From Clostridium sp. BNL1100 (GTDB lineage: Bacteria; Bacillota; Clostridia; Acetivibrionales; DSM-1351): a stretch of 64,000 bases of DNA. The stretch's first letter is position 1. Every line of letters starts with the position of its first letter. The notes beneath the pieces were generated by a model. It worked only from the letters and a program-made list of their open reading frames with translations, had not been told where the DNA came from and ran no database searches. The stretch is from NCBI RefSeq assembly GCF_000244875.1, contig NC_016791.1:124001-188000 (forward strand), in the 5' to 3' direction. A program made the position numbers and the translations under genes. Positions 45,446-56,989 of the stretch are shown here, piece by piece.

Positions 45446-46684
45446 ATGAGTATAGTTAGTAACAGCAAGTATAGCCATCGAGTAGCAACAAAGACTATTA
45501 AACTTTCCGGACCAGACGGCAGTGTTTTAAGAAATACAGAAGTTGTTGTTAAACAAACCAAGCATAAATTTCTATTCGGTTGTGCACAATTTGATGCTAT
45601 TCCGTATGTAAATGATATATTTAAGGGTAAAGAAAAGGAACTTGCAGGACAACGATTTGAGAAGTTTTTTGATTTGTTCAATTACGCAACTGTACCTTTT
45701 TATTGGGGAAGATTTGAACCTGTAAAGGGCCAACCCATGATAAAGGAAACGAAGAAGGCAGCCCAATGGCTAGCTTCAAATGGACTTTTGTTAAAGGGGC
45801 ATCCATTGTGCTGGCACACTGTTACAGCACCTTGGCTGCTAGATATGACAAATGAAGAAATACTTGCGGCTCAGATGAATCGTATTAACCGTGATGTTTC
45901 AGAGTTTAAAGGCTTGATAGATATTTGGGATGCAATAAATGAAGTTGTTATCATGCCTGTTTTTGATAAATATGATAACGGGATCACAAGGATTTGCAAA
46001 GAGCTTGGACGTATAAAGCTGGTTAGCAAGGTGTTCAATGAGGCGAAAAAAGCAAATCCGGGTGCGACACTATTGATTAACGACTTCAACACTTCCGAAT
46101 CTTATGCGATTCTGCTGGAAGGACTTATTGAGGCCGGAGTACCTATTGATGCAATCGGAATACAATCTCATATGCATCAAGGCTATTGGGGCGTGGAAAA
46201 GACTTTGGAAGTACTCGAAAGGTTCTCCAGATTTGGCATTCCGCTTCATTTTACAGAAAATACTTTGGTTTCAGGACAGTTGATACCGCCTGAAATTGAA
46301 GACCTGAATGATTATCAAGTAAAAGAATGGCCTTCAACAGCTGAGGGTGAGGACAGACAGGCCAGAGAAGTTGTATCGCATTATAAGACACTTTTGGAGA
46401 ATCCAAAGGTTGAATCCATTACTTGGTGGGATTTTGCAGATGGAGCTTGGCTGGGTGCACCATCAGGATTTATTACTGTTGATAACAGGGTTAAGCCTGC
46501 ATATGATGAATTACACAAACTTGTAAAAGGTGAATGGTGGCTGAAGCCGACTAAGTACATGACTGATGAAAACGGAGAAATTAAGGTTTCGGGATTCTTT
46601 GGTGATTATGAAGTTTCGTGCCATGAGATAAAGATTGGTTTTACTCTTGATAGCTCAAATGAGACTGTCAAACTAAAAATTTAA
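45446..46684 (+). CDS. Intracellular endo-beta-1,4-xylanase, GH10
   Basis: 412 residues. The GH10 barrel is clear: KGHPLCWHT, acid/base Glu166 in WDAINEVV, substrate-side AIGIQSHMHQGYW, and nucleophile Glu271 in LHFTENTL. It lacks both a signal peptide and carbohydrate-binding or dockerin modules, so unlike the cellulosomal xylanases of such organisms it works in the cytoplasm on imported xylo-oligosaccharides. An N-terminal extension (residues 1-40) and a C-terminal beta tail (about 365-412) flank the barrel. GGAGAAGG precedes the start. It is the last gene of the transporter C operon and a terminator follows. Confidence 0.93.
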   Translation: MSIVSNSKYSHRVATKTIKLSGPDGSVLRNTEVVVKQTKHKFLFGCAQFDAIPYVNDIFKGKEKELAGQRFEKFFDLFNYATVPFYWGRFEPVKGQPMIKETKKAAQWLASNGLLLKGHPLCWHTVTAPWLLDMTNEEILAAQMNRINRDVSEFKGLIDIWDAINEVVIMPVFDKYDNGITRICKELGRIKLVSKVFNEAKKANPGATLLINDFNTSESYAILLEGLIEAGVPIDAIGIQSHMHQGYWGVEKTLEVLERFSRFGIPLHFTENTLVSGQLIPPEIEDLNDYQVKEWPSTAEGEDRQAREVVSHYKTLLENPKVESITWWDFADGAWLGAPSGFITVDNRVKPAYDELHKLVKGEWWLKPTKYMTDENGEIKVSGFFGDYEVSCHEIKIGFTLDSSNETVKLKI

Positions 46685-46706
46685 GAGTAGTAGTGTAGTG
46701 TTATAT

Positions 46707-46764
46707 AATATTACCGGACGATTGACCTTCTCAAACTTCGATTTTGTCCGGTAATATTTTTTTT
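46707..46764 (+). terminator. Intrinsic terminator after the GH10 gene
   Basis: AATATTACCGGAC pairs with GTCCGGTAATATT over a 26-base loop, followed by a T8-type run. Confidence 0.88.
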
Positions 46765-46904
46765 ATTCTTTTTTTCATTGGGGTTCAATAATTAAATCTT
46801 TGCACATACTAATTTAGTAAAGTTGATTAGACCGGTTACAGTTAATTTTTGAGTTATAATTTAATAGAGATACTCCGAGGCGCAGGCTGTAAACCAAACC
46901 GTAA

Positions 46905-49976
<3,072 letters not shown>

Positions 49977-50038
49977 GACTGCATATTGTAAAGAAAGCCT
50001 TTAATAAGTAAAATAGATATATGAACCGGGTTATGCAG

Positions 50039-50072
50039 GCCGGGTGTTGGCGGAAGCAAAGCCATACCCGGC
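50039..50072 (+). other. GC-rich hairpin of unknown function before the decarboxylase gene
   Basis: GCCGGGT pairs with ACCCGGC, with an inner GGC/GCC pair set; an AACCGGGTT dyad sits just upstream. Much richer in GC than its surroundings and with no T run, so it is not a standard terminator; it may end the GH2 transcript or act in the leader of the decarboxylase mRNA. Confidence 0.45.
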
Positions 50073-50098
50073 TTGAAATACGTAAACAGAGGATTAAC

Positions 50099-51556
50099 AT
50101 GGAAAAGGGTGCAAAAGTGTATAACTTGCCAATATATAATTATTTAAGAAAATATGAAAAAGAAAATATAAATATATTTCATATGCCTGGCCACAAGTTG
50201 TCAAAAGGAATTCCACAGGAACTTACCACGGACGTTCTCAAACTCGACGTAACTGAGGTTGATGGAACAGACAATCTTCATTATCCAGAGGGAATAATAA
50301 AAGAGGCTCAGGAGCATGCAGCAAGGGCATTTGGAGCTGATAATACTTTTTTTCTTGTAAATGGCTCAACCTGCGGGATTCAGGCTGCGATTATGAGTGT
50401 TTGCACAAGAGGCCAAAAAATATTAATAGGAAGAGATTCACACAAATCTGTAGTGTCAGGGCTGATAATGTCCGGGGCAGAACCGGTATTTATATATCCC
50501 GAATACAACAGCAAGTTTGGAATAAATGAAGGCATAACAGCACAAAGTATTGAAAAGGCTCTTTGTATGAACCCTGAAGCAGCAGCCGTACTCATAACAA
50601 GGCCTAATTATTACGGTATATGCAGCGATATTGACGCTATAGTAAAAATAGTTCATTCACACGGAAAACCTTTGATAGTGGATGAGGCTCACGGAGCGCA
50701 CTTGGTATTCAGCCCTCTGCTGCCTCCTTCAGCAAACCAATACAAAGCAGACATTGTAATACAAAGTGCTCACAAAACACTTCCGGCTGTAACACAGGGT
50801 GCGTATATGCATATAAACGGCTCCCTTATTGACATTGAAAAAATCAGATTTAACTTAGCCATGCTCCAAACTTCAAGTCCTTCATATATTATAATGACGT
50901 ATCTGGATATTGCAAGAGAGCTCATGGAAACGGAAGGAAAAGAAAGACTCTTTTATTTGATTGAAGAAATCAATGCTTTTAAAAACAGGATTGCTGAAAT
51001 ACATGGTTATGAGGTTTTAGAAGGCAAGTATCTGGGTATTAATACAATACAGGATCCCACAAGGCTGGTTTTAAATACATCAGGGCTTGGTATAAGCGGA
51101 TATGAGGCAGAAGCAGTGCTGAGAGCAGAGTTGTCTGTCCAGGTAGAAATGGCTGATTATGAAAACTTTGTTTTAATTACAACAACAGCTGATAATAAGA
51201 GGACTTTTGATAGGCTTTATGAAAGTTTAACAAAGCTGGCTAAAGTGTCTTTTAATGATGAGTGGGGAAGGCAAGCAGAAAAAATACGAAGTTTGGTAGC
51301 TCAGAAACCATTTGAAGCTTTAACGGCATTAAGTCCGTATGAAGCCTATGCTACACAAAAGGAACATAAGGAATTAAAATCCTGTTTAGGAAGGATATGT
51401 GCGGGAGTAGTCACTCCATATCCTCCGGGTATTCCTGTTCTTTACCCCGGAGAACTGATAGATAGTTGGAAGATACGTTACATAGAATCCATTATTGAAT
51501 TGGGCGGGAAGGTTAATGGTGTTGGTAATAATAATAGTGTCCAAGTTGTAAAATAA
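50099..51556 (+). CDS. Orn/Lys/Arg decarboxylase family PLP enzyme (YaaO/SpeA-like)
   Basis: 485 residues, fold-type I PLP enzyme of the small decarboxylase group (Bacillus YaaO/SpeA type, no N-terminal wing domain). The PLP Lys is in QSAHKTLPAVTQGAY; FHMPGHKLSKG, LVNGSTCGIQAA and IVDEAHGAHL are typical; the C-terminal domain ends with the ligand-binding PYPPGIPVLYPGE. It would decarboxylate arginine or lysine for polyamine synthesis; the substrate cannot be told apart by eye. ATG 50099 follows AGAGGATTAAC; the frame runs upstream to 50021 through the hairpin and is not used. Its place before tmk repeats the Bacillus yaaO-tmk order. Confidence 0.88.
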   Translation: MEKGAKVYNLPIYNYLRKYEKENINIFHMPGHKLSKGIPQELTTDVLKLDVTEVDGTDNLHYPEGIIKEAQEHAARAFGADNTFFLVNGSTCGIQAAIMSVCTRGQKILIGRDSHKSVVSGLIMSGAEPVFIYPEYNSKFGINEGITAQSIEKALCMNPEAAAVLITRPNYYGICSDIDAIVKIVHSHGKPLIVDEAHGAHLVFSPLLPPSANQYKADIVIQSAHKTLPAVTQGAYMHINGSLIDIEKIRFNLAMLQTSSPSYIIMTYLDIARELMETEGKERLFYLIEEINAFKNRIAEIHGYEVLEGKYLGINTIQDPTRLVLNTSGLGISGYEAEAVLRAELSVQVEMADYENFVLITTTADNKRTFDRLYESLTKLAKVSFNDEWGRQAEKIRSLVAQKPFEALTALSPYEAYATQKEHKELKSCLGRICAGVVTPYPPGIPVLYPGELIDSWKIRYIESIIELGGKVNGVGNNNSVQVVK

Positions 51557-51558
51557 TG

Positions 51559-51567
51559 TGTTATAAT
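51559..51567 (+). promoter_or_regulatory. Extended -10 promoter before tmk
   Basis: TGTTATAAT, a TGn-extended -10, lies immediately after the decarboxylase stop and 42 bases before the tmk start; no good -35 box is visible. tmk and the following genes may thus have their own promoter. Confidence 0.5.
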
Positions 51568-51608
51568 TTTTGTATCAGACAAATGATAAAACAGCTGGAG
51601 GTAAAATA

Positions 51609-52229
51609 ATGCGTAAAGGTTTGTTTATAACTGTTGAGGGAACTGACGGGTCTGGAAAGACAACTCAGATTAAGTTGATGGAAGAATTTCTAAAGGCTGC
51701 TGGCATTAACGTAGTACTGTCCAGAGAGCCCGGAGGTACCGAAATCAGCGAGATGATCAGGAATTTGATACTTGATCCCAGGAATATAGATATTTCCCCT
51801 TTAACAGAATTGATGCTTTACGCAGCAGCCAGAGCCCAGCATGTTTTTCAGGTCATAAGGCCAGCTTTAGAAAGCGGTAAATATGTTATATGCGACAGGT
51901 TTGTAGATTCAAGCTATGCATATCAGGGATGTGGCAGAGGGGTTGACCTTAAAACTGTGGCAGATGTCAATAGAGCCGCAGTTGACGGTGTAGTACCCGA
52001 TATTACATTTTTTCTCGACATTGACCCGCGTTTGGCAATAGAAAGAAGGATAAAATCCACGGGTGCGGACAGGATAGAACAGGAAAAAATGGACTTTCAT
52101 ATCAGGGTATATGAGGGTTACAGGAAAATGTCATTATTATATCCCGACAGGATTAAGACAATAGATGCTTCAAAATCAATAGAAGAAATATCTTCACAAA
52201 TAAAGATATACCTGAAGGAAATACTTTAA
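51609..52229 (+). CDS. tmk: Thymidylate kinase
   Basis: Phosphorylates dTMP to dTDP. 206 residues, with the P-loop EGTDGSGKTTQ, substrate motif SREPGGTEIS and the DRFVDSSYAYQG signature; the LID region carries Arg residues (RRIKSTGADRIE). ATG 51609 follows GGAGGT. The frame extends to 51570 without support. It starts a conserved block with darA, yaaR, holB and ricT. Confidence 0.97.
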   Translation: MRKGLFITVEGTDGSGKTTQIKLMEEFLKAAGINVVLSREPGGTEISEMIRNLILDPRNIDISPLTELMLYAAARAQHVFQVIRPALESGKYVICDRFVDSSYAYQGCGRGVDLKTVADVNRAAVDGVVPDITFFLDIDPRLAIERRIKSTGADRIEQEKMDFHIRVYEGYRKMSLLYPDRIKTIDASKSIEEISSQIKIYLKEIL

Positions 52230-52257
52230 AGACTATGACTATATTTAAGGAGGGATT

Positions 52258-52590
52258 ATGATGAAACTGGTGTTTGCTATTGTACATGATGAAGACGGTC
52301 ACAGGGTAATGGAGGAACTTAACAAGAACGGCTTTAGTGTTACTAAAATGTGTTCATCCGGAGGTTTCCTAAAGGCTGGAAATACCACTTTACTTGTAGG
52401 TGTAGATGAAGAAAAGCTGGATGAAGTAATTGCCATTATTGAAAAGAAATCAAAAAGCAGGAGACAGGTTATAAATACGCCGGCCTCATCCGGAGGTATA
52501 AACGGAATGTTTATGCCATATCCCGTTGAAGTAACGGTAGGCGGAGCTACAATTTTTGTAGTTGACGTAGAAAAATTCCACAAGGTTTAA
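52258..52590 (+). CDS. darA: Cyclic-di-AMP-binding PII-like protein
   Basis: DarA (PstA, Bacillus YaaQ) is a trimeric PII-like receptor for the second messenger c-di-AMP. 110 residues, the usual length, with MKLVFAIVHDEDG, the SSGGFLKAGNTTLLVG T/B-loop region and INGMFMPYPVEVTVGGATIFV near the C-terminus. AAGGAGGG precedes two adjacent ATG codons (52258, 52261). Its downstream partner in any species is unknown. It keeps its conserved place between tmk and yaaR. Confidence 0.92.
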   Translation: MMKLVFAIVHDEDGHRVMEELNKNGFSVTKMCSSGGFLKAGNTTLLVGVDEEKLDEVIAIIEKKSKSRRQVINTPASSGGINGMFMPYPVEVTVGGATIFVVDVEKFHKV

Positions 52591-52606
52591 AATAAGCTAT
52601 AAGAAG

Positions 52607-53074
52607 GTGATTCCGATTCCCATCAAGATACAGGATTCGTCCGATAACCGTACAAATATTTCAGCTTTGTCCGGCAGAGATGAAAGAACCATAAGAAATG
52701 AAAAAGATGCAACTTTTTCATATCAGCTAAGAAAACTTGAAACCAAGAATTATGAAGAGAGGGTTAAAGTACTTGCTGATAAAATAGAGAGTCAGGGCAA
52801 AAAACTTGGAAAAAAGACTGACATCAGGGAATTGAAGGTTTACAAGCAGCTAATTTCCGAATTTCTTGATGAGGCGGTTTCACATTCACATAATTTTATG
52901 AAGAAAAACTTCCTGGATAGAAGAGGTAGGCACAGGGTTTATGCAATTATAAAGAAAATAAATGAAGAACTTATTGAACTGACAAATGAAGTACTTAAAT
53001 CACAACAAGACAACATTAGCATACTTAAAAAACTTGATGATATCAGGGGATTGATACTTGACTTGTTTTTATGA
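52607..53074 (+). CDS. yaaR: YaaR family protein (DUF327)
   Basis: 155 residues, helical, soluble, function unknown; the family is recognised by the region LADKIESQGKKLGKKTDI, YKQLISEFLDEAVSHSH and the conserved DRRGRHRVYAIIKKINEEL. The start is uncertain: GTG 52607 overlaps the only ribosome site (AGAAGGTGA at 52602-52610), whereas an in-frame ATT at 52616 is correctly spaced after it. No ATG is available upstream of the conserved part. It is between darA and holB as in Bacillus. Confidence 0.85.
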   Translation: MIPIPIKIQDSSDNRTNISALSGRDERTIRNEKDATFSYQLRKLETKNYEERVKVLADKIESQGKKLGKKTDIRELKVYKQLISEFLDEAVSHSHNFMKKNFLDRRGRHRVYAIIKKINEELIELTNEVLKSQQDNISILKKLDDIRGLILDLFL

Positions 53075-53089
53075 CATTACGGAGGCAAA

Positions 53090-54058
53090 ATGTTAGGGCA
53101 CCAAAGAATACTATCCGCATTAAGAGCTGCAGTACAAAAAGATAATGTAAGTCATGCATATATATTTGAAGGCCCGGATGGAGTTGGAAAAAGAGATACT
53201 GCACTGAAATTTGCCTCAATGCTAATGTGCAGTGAGGACCAATTCCCGTGCGGGGGATGTAAATCATGTCAGTTATACAAGGAAGCCTCAAATCCGGATT
53301 TTCACGAAATAATTCAAAAAGATAAAAGCATCAGCGTCGAGGAGATAAGAAATATATTAAAAGGACTTGTTATAAGGCCTCTTTATTCCAAATACAAGGT
53401 AATTGTCATAAACGATGCTGATGCTATGACTATTCAGGCCCAAAATGCACTATTAAAATCTCTGGAAGAGCCGCCTCCATATGTAGTATTTATATTAACA
53501 GTCCAATCTTCGGCGGCAGTAGCACAAACTATACGTTCCAGATGTCAGAGAATACTATTTAACAGATTATCCCATGAAGACGTTATGGAAATTCTTGAGT
53601 CAAGCTATGGGCTTAGAAAACCTGACTGGGAATTTATCGTTTCATATGCTGACGGTGTGGCAGGTACGGCATTGGAGCTTGCAGAATCGCCCCATTACCT
53701 TGAATTAAGGGAAGAAGTACTGGAGTTTACTTCAAAGCTTGTATCAGCGGAAGACGCTGACTTGTTTAAGTTTTATGAAACGTTTGAAAGAAATAATGAC
53801 AGGGTAGACTATGTACTGCATGTAATATTATTGTATTTCAGGGATTTACTAATTTACAAGGAGACTGGTGATACAAGTCTATTGATAAATTCAGATAAAA
53901 AAGATATGATTATTAGGAATGTGGGACTATCTTTTTCACATGTTTTAAAATGCATACAGGCGGTCTGGGATGCCCGTAGGGGCTTGGACAGTAATGCCAA
54001 TTTCCAGCTTGCCATAGAAGTTATGCTTATGAAAATTAAACAGGCAAATAATACGTAA
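53090..54058 (+). CDS. holB: DNA polymerase III delta-prime subunit
   Basis: Clamp-loader subunit. 322 residues: AAA+ domain with a Walker-A-like EGPDGVGKRDTA, zinc module CSEDQFPCGGCKSCQLY with four Cys, Walker-B region VIVINDADAMTIQAQNALLKSLEEPP with sensor ARG-finger stretch TIRSRCQRI, and a C-terminal helical collar domain. ACGGAGGC precedes ATG 53090. It lies in the tmk operon directly before ricT. Confidence 0.95.
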   Translation: MLGHQRILSALRAAVQKDNVSHAYIFEGPDGVGKRDTALKFASMLMCSEDQFPCGGCKSCQLYKEASNPDFHEIIQKDKSISVEEIRNILKGLVIRPLYSKYKVIVINDADAMTIQAQNALLKSLEEPPPYVVFILTVQSSAAVAQTIRSRCQRILFNRLSHEDVMEILESSYGLRKPDWEFIVSYADGVAGTALELAESPHYLELREEVLEFTSKLVSAEDADLFKFYETFERNNDRVDYVLHVILLYFRDLLIYKETGDTSLLINSDKKDMIIRNVGLSFSHVLKCIQAVWDARRGLDSNANFQLAIEVMLMKIKQANNT

Positions 54059-54091
54059 ACTTTTTATGTATTATAGAAAGGAACTTTATAG

Positions 54092-54967
54092 ATGGTAAAG
54101 GTTGTAGGAGTTAGGTTTAAAAAAGCAGGCAAGATATACTATTTTGATCCCGGCGAATTAGTGATAGATCTGAACCAGAATGTCATAGTTGAAACTGCAA
54201 GGGGAATAGAATTCGGATTGGTTGTTGTTCCGAACAGAGAAGTGGACGAGTCTGAGATAGTTGCTCCGCTGAAAAAGGTTATCAGAATAGCAACCGAAGA
54301 AGATGTTGCCCATGCTCAGGAAAATGATAGAAAAGAAAAAGATGCATTTAACATATGCCTGCAAAAAATTAACGACCACAAATTGGAAATGAAGCTTATA
54401 GATGTAGAATATACATTCGACAACAACAAGGTCTTGTTTTATTTTACAGCAGATGGAAGAGTTGATTTCCGAGAGCTTGTAAAGGATTTGGCATCAGTTT
54501 TTAAAACCAGAATAGAGCTTCGCCAGATTGGTGTAAGAGACGAGTCGAAGATGATGGGTGGAATAGGAATATGCGGAAGAGTACTATGCTGTAATTCATT
54601 TTTAGGAGAATTCCAGCCTGTTTCAATAAAAATGGCAAAGGAACAGTCCTTGTCCCTGAATCCAACCAAAATTTCAGGCACTTGCGGAAGACTTATGTGC
54701 TGTCTCAAATATGAACAGGAGGCATATGAGGATCTTCTTGCCAGAGTTCCTAAAGTTGGTGCTATAGTTGAAACTCCTGAAGGACAGGGAACTGTTGTGG
54801 AAGTAATATTATTAAAGGAAATTCTTAAAGTCAAACTGGACATTGGTAATGAATCCGATTTGAGAGTATATAATTTCAAGGATGGAGAAATCAAAGTAAT
54901 AAAAGACGCAACAACCAGCGACGACAATGATATAGACCTTGAAGCCCTTAAACAACTGGAAGATTAA
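54092..54967 (+). CDS. ricT: PSP1 domain protein YaaT/RicT
   Basis: RicT (YaaT) joins RicA and RicF in a complex that binds [4Fe-4S] clusters and FAD and promotes RNase Y-dependent mRNA maturation, competence and sporulation in Bacillus. 291 residues; the PSP1 core spans about 60-145, and the Cys-rich part GICGRVLCCNSFLGEF with SGTCGRLMCCLKYE provides at least six Cys, the probable cluster ligands. AGAAAGGAAC precedes the ATG. A ferredoxin gene follows where Bacillus has yabA; RicA and RicF are not in this window. Confidence 0.93.
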   Translation: MVKVVGVRFKKAGKIYYFDPGELVIDLNQNVIVETARGIEFGLVVVPNREVDESEIVAPLKKVIRIATEEDVAHAQENDRKEKDAFNICLQKINDHKLEMKLIDVEYTFDNNKVLFYFTADGRVDFRELVKDLASVFKTRIELRQIGVRDESKMMGGIGICGRVLCCNSFLGEFQPVSIKMAKEQSLSLNPTKISGTCGRLMCCLKYEQEAYEDLLARVPKVGAIVETPEGQGTVVEVILLKEILKVKLDIGNESDLRVYNFKDGEIKVIKDATTSDDNDIDLEALKQLED

Positions 54968-54985
54968 AAGAGATGGCAAAATAGT

Positions 54986-55014
54986 TTGTCAATCAGTATA
55001 ATAGATGGTAAAAT
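54986..55014 (+). promoter_or_regulatory. Promoter of the ferredoxin gene
   Basis: TTGTCA (54986-54991) and TAAAAT (55009-55014) with a 17-base spacer; the gap to the ferredoxin ATG is 61 bases. Confidence 0.65.
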
Positions 55015-55075
55015 AGTAGCGAAAAGCAAATAGTAAGATATTTGTTTTCCTTAATATTTAGGAGGTGTTAAAAAA

Positions 55076-55246
55076 ATGGCATATTCAATAAGTGATGCTT
55101 GTATTAGCTGTGGGGCATGTGAATCAGAGTGTCCAGTATCATGCATAACTGCTGGAGATAGTATTTATGTAATTGATGAGGATACTTGTATAGAATGTGG
55201 CGCATGTGCAAACGTATGTCCTGTTGATGCTCCTCAACAGAAATAA
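55076..55246 (+). CDS. 2[4Fe-4S] clostridial ferredoxin
   Basis: 56-residue low-potential electron carrier. Both cluster motifs are intact: [12 protein letters not shown] (Cys9, 12, 15, 19) and [12 protein letters not shown] (Cys38, 41, 44, 48); an extra Cys23 follows the first. Starts AGGAGGTG six bases or so upstream. It would serve pyruvate:ferredoxin oxidoreductase and hydrogenases. It has its own promoter and terminator and so is a single-gene unit inserted between ricT and trmN6. Confidence 0.96.
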   Translation: MAYSISDACISCGACESECPVSCITAGDSIYVIDEDTCIECGACANVCPVDAPQQK

Positions 55247-55258
55247 GTTTTGGGTAAT

Positions 55259-55299
55259 AAGGGTCAGATAAAGGGTCATCCTTTATTTGGCCCTTTTTT
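55259..55299 (+). terminator. Intrinsic terminator after the ferredoxin
   Basis: AAGGGTCAGATAAAGG and CCTTTATTTGGCCCTT pair fully, using two wobble pairs, around a five-base loop, then TTTT. It separates the ferredoxin from trmN6. Confidence 0.9.
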
Positions 55300-55330
55300 C
55301 GGGGATAAAACTATCATAAGGGGTGTACTT

Positions 55331-56095
55331 TTGGTTACTATTAAGGAAAAAGAACGTATTGACGACCTACAGCTCAACGGGCTCAAGCTTATACAAAATA
55401 CAGAAAAATTCTGTTTTGGAGTGGATGCGGTACTGCTGTCTGATTTTGCTGATGTTAAGAGAAACAACAAAGTTCTTGATATAGGAACGGGAACAGGGAT
55501 AATACCGGTACTTCTGGCGGGGAAAACAAAGGCAGCCAAGATTGTTGGCCTTGAGATTCAGGAAGAAATGGCTGAGATGGCCTCCAGAAGTGTACTCATG
55601 AATCAACTTTCGGATAGGCTTGAGATAGTACAGGGTGATATAAAACTTTACCGGGAGTATTTTGGAAGATCCAGTTTTGATGTTGTAGTTTCCAATCCTC
55701 CTTACACCAATAAGGGCTGCGGACTGGTAAATCCCCTAGACAGCAAGGCAATTTCCCGGCATGAGATTTTATGCAGTCTGGAGGATGTTGTAAGTGCGGC
55801 TGCGGCATTACTGGTGCCGGGCGGACAACTTGCAATGGTACACAGGCCCGAAAGACTGGCGGATATAATATGCTGTATGAGGAATAAAGGGATTGAGCCA
55901 AAATATTTAAGAATGGTACACCCAAAACCCGGCAAGAAACCAAACATGCTGCTTATTAAGGGAAACAGAGGGGGCAACCCTGAACTTAAGGTAATGGAAC
56001 CGTTATATGTATATAACTCGGACGGAACATACTCGGATGAGATAAATAAAATATATGGAAGAGAAGAGGAAAGACAAATTGAGCGAAAAGGGTAA
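55331..56095 (+). CDS. trmN6: tRNA1(Val) (adenine37-N6)-methyltransferase-like protein (YabB)
   Basis: 254 residues, class I SAM-dependent methyltransferase. Motif I is LDIGTGTGIIPVLLA, motif IV the N6-adenine signature VSNPPYTNKG. The start is taken as TTG 55331, correctly spaced from AAGGGGTG; the frame is open to 55250, but that part is the ferredoxin terminator. Family YabB/TrmN6 modifies A37 of tRNA1(Val) in E. coli; the target here is assumed. Its 3' end overlaps rsmI, so the two are coupled. Confidence 0.88.
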   Translation: MVTIKEKERIDDLQLNGLKLIQNTEKFCFGVDAVLLSDFADVKRNNKVLDIGTGTGIIPVLLAGKTKAAKIVGLEIQEEMAEMASRSVLMNQLSDRLEIVQGDIKLYREYFGRSSFDVVVSNPPYTNKGCGLVNPLDSKAISRHEILCSLEDVVSAAAALLVPGGQLAMVHRPERLADIICCMRNKGIEPKYLRMVHPKPGKKPNMLLIKGNRGGNPELKVMEPLYVYNSDGTYSDEINKIYGREEERQIERKG

Positions 56096-56927
56096 ACTTT
56101 ATCTGGTAGCAACACCTATTGGTAACCTGCAGGATATAACTTTCAGAGCAATAAACACCCTAAAAGAAGTTGACTTTATAGCAGCAGAGGATACCAGACA
56201 GACAATCAAGCTTTTAAATCATTTTGAGATAAAAAAACCTCTTGTTAGCTATTATGAGCATAACAAGGTAGTAAAGGGCAACTATCTGATAGAACAGCTG
56301 CTTCTTGGCAAAAACATTGCTCTGGTATCTGATGCGGGAAGCCCGGGAATATCGGACCCCGGAGAGGATTTAGTTAAGCTTGCAATAGAAAACAAAGTTG
56401 AAGTCACAATGATTCCCGGGCCGGTTGCAGCGGTTACAGGGCTGGTTATATCCGGGCTGCCTGCCGGAAGATTTGTATTTGAAGGCTTTCTTCCCATGAA
56501 TAAGCGGTCTAGACAGGAAAGACTTCAACAGTTGAAAAATGAAACAAGGACAATTATATTTTATGAAGCTCCTCATAAACTGCCATATACATTAAAAGAT
56601 ATGTATAATGCTTGGGGGGACAGAAGGATAGCCCTTGCAAGAGAGCTTACCAAAAGATTTGAAGAGGTCATAAGATGCAGCTTATTGGAAGCAATGGAAC
56701 GGTTTCAGGAAGAAGCTCCAAAAGGTGAGTTTGTTGTCATAATTGAGGGACAGGATGAAGAGTTGCTTGCTGAGCAGGAACGTGACAAATACTCTGAAAT
56801 CAGTATAGAAGACCATGTAAACAGATACATTGAAGAGGGACTTACAAAAAAGGATGCCATAAAAAAAGCCGCTGAGGACAGGGGCTTAAATAAAAGAGAC
56901 GTATATAATGCCGTAATGAAAAAATAA
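56079..56927 (+). CDS. rsmI: 16S rRNA (cytidine1402-2'-O)-methyltransferase
   Basis: Methylates the 2'-OH of C1402 in 16S rRNA. 282 residues, tetrapyrrole-methylase-like fold: LYLVATPIGNLQDIT, AAEDTRQT, SDAGSPGISDPGE, PGPVAAVTGLV, and FYEAPHKLP. The start is probably TTG 56079 (AGAGGA eight bases ahead); an ATG at 56055 in the same frame has no ribosome site. Both overlap trmN6 by 17 or more bases. A bidirectional terminator follows. Confidence 0.95.
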   Translation: MSEKGKLYLVATPIGNLQDITFRAINTLKEVDFIAAEDTRQTIKLLNHFEIKKPLVSYYEHNKVVKGNYLIEQLLLGKNIALVSDAGSPGISDPGEDLVKLAIENKVEVTMIPGPVAAVTGLVISGLPAGRFVFEGFLPMNKRSRQERLQQLKNETRTIIFYEAPHKLPYTLKDMYNAWGDRRIALARELTKRFEEVIRCSLLEAMERFQEEAPKGEFVVIIEGQDEELLAEQERDKYSEISIEDHVNRYIEEGLTKKDAIKKAAEDRGLNKRDVYNAVMKK

Positions 56928-56959
56928 AAAGAACCTGTGAAAACTTTCACGGGTTCTTT
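56928..56959. terminator. Bidirectional terminator between rsmI and abrB
   Basis: AAAGAACC-GTGAAA and TTTCAC-GGTTCTTT form a hairpin with A and T runs on both flanks, placed between convergent genes. Confidence 0.9.
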
Positions 56960-56989
56960 CTACTTTTGTTTTTTTGTAATAATAAGTTA

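Noticed and set aside
44896-45681. Long minus-strand open frame of 261 codons across permease 2 of transporter C
   Set aside because: It is antisense to a clear permease with full EAA loop and its translation is low-complexity hydrophobic; no ribosome site or homology was recognisable.
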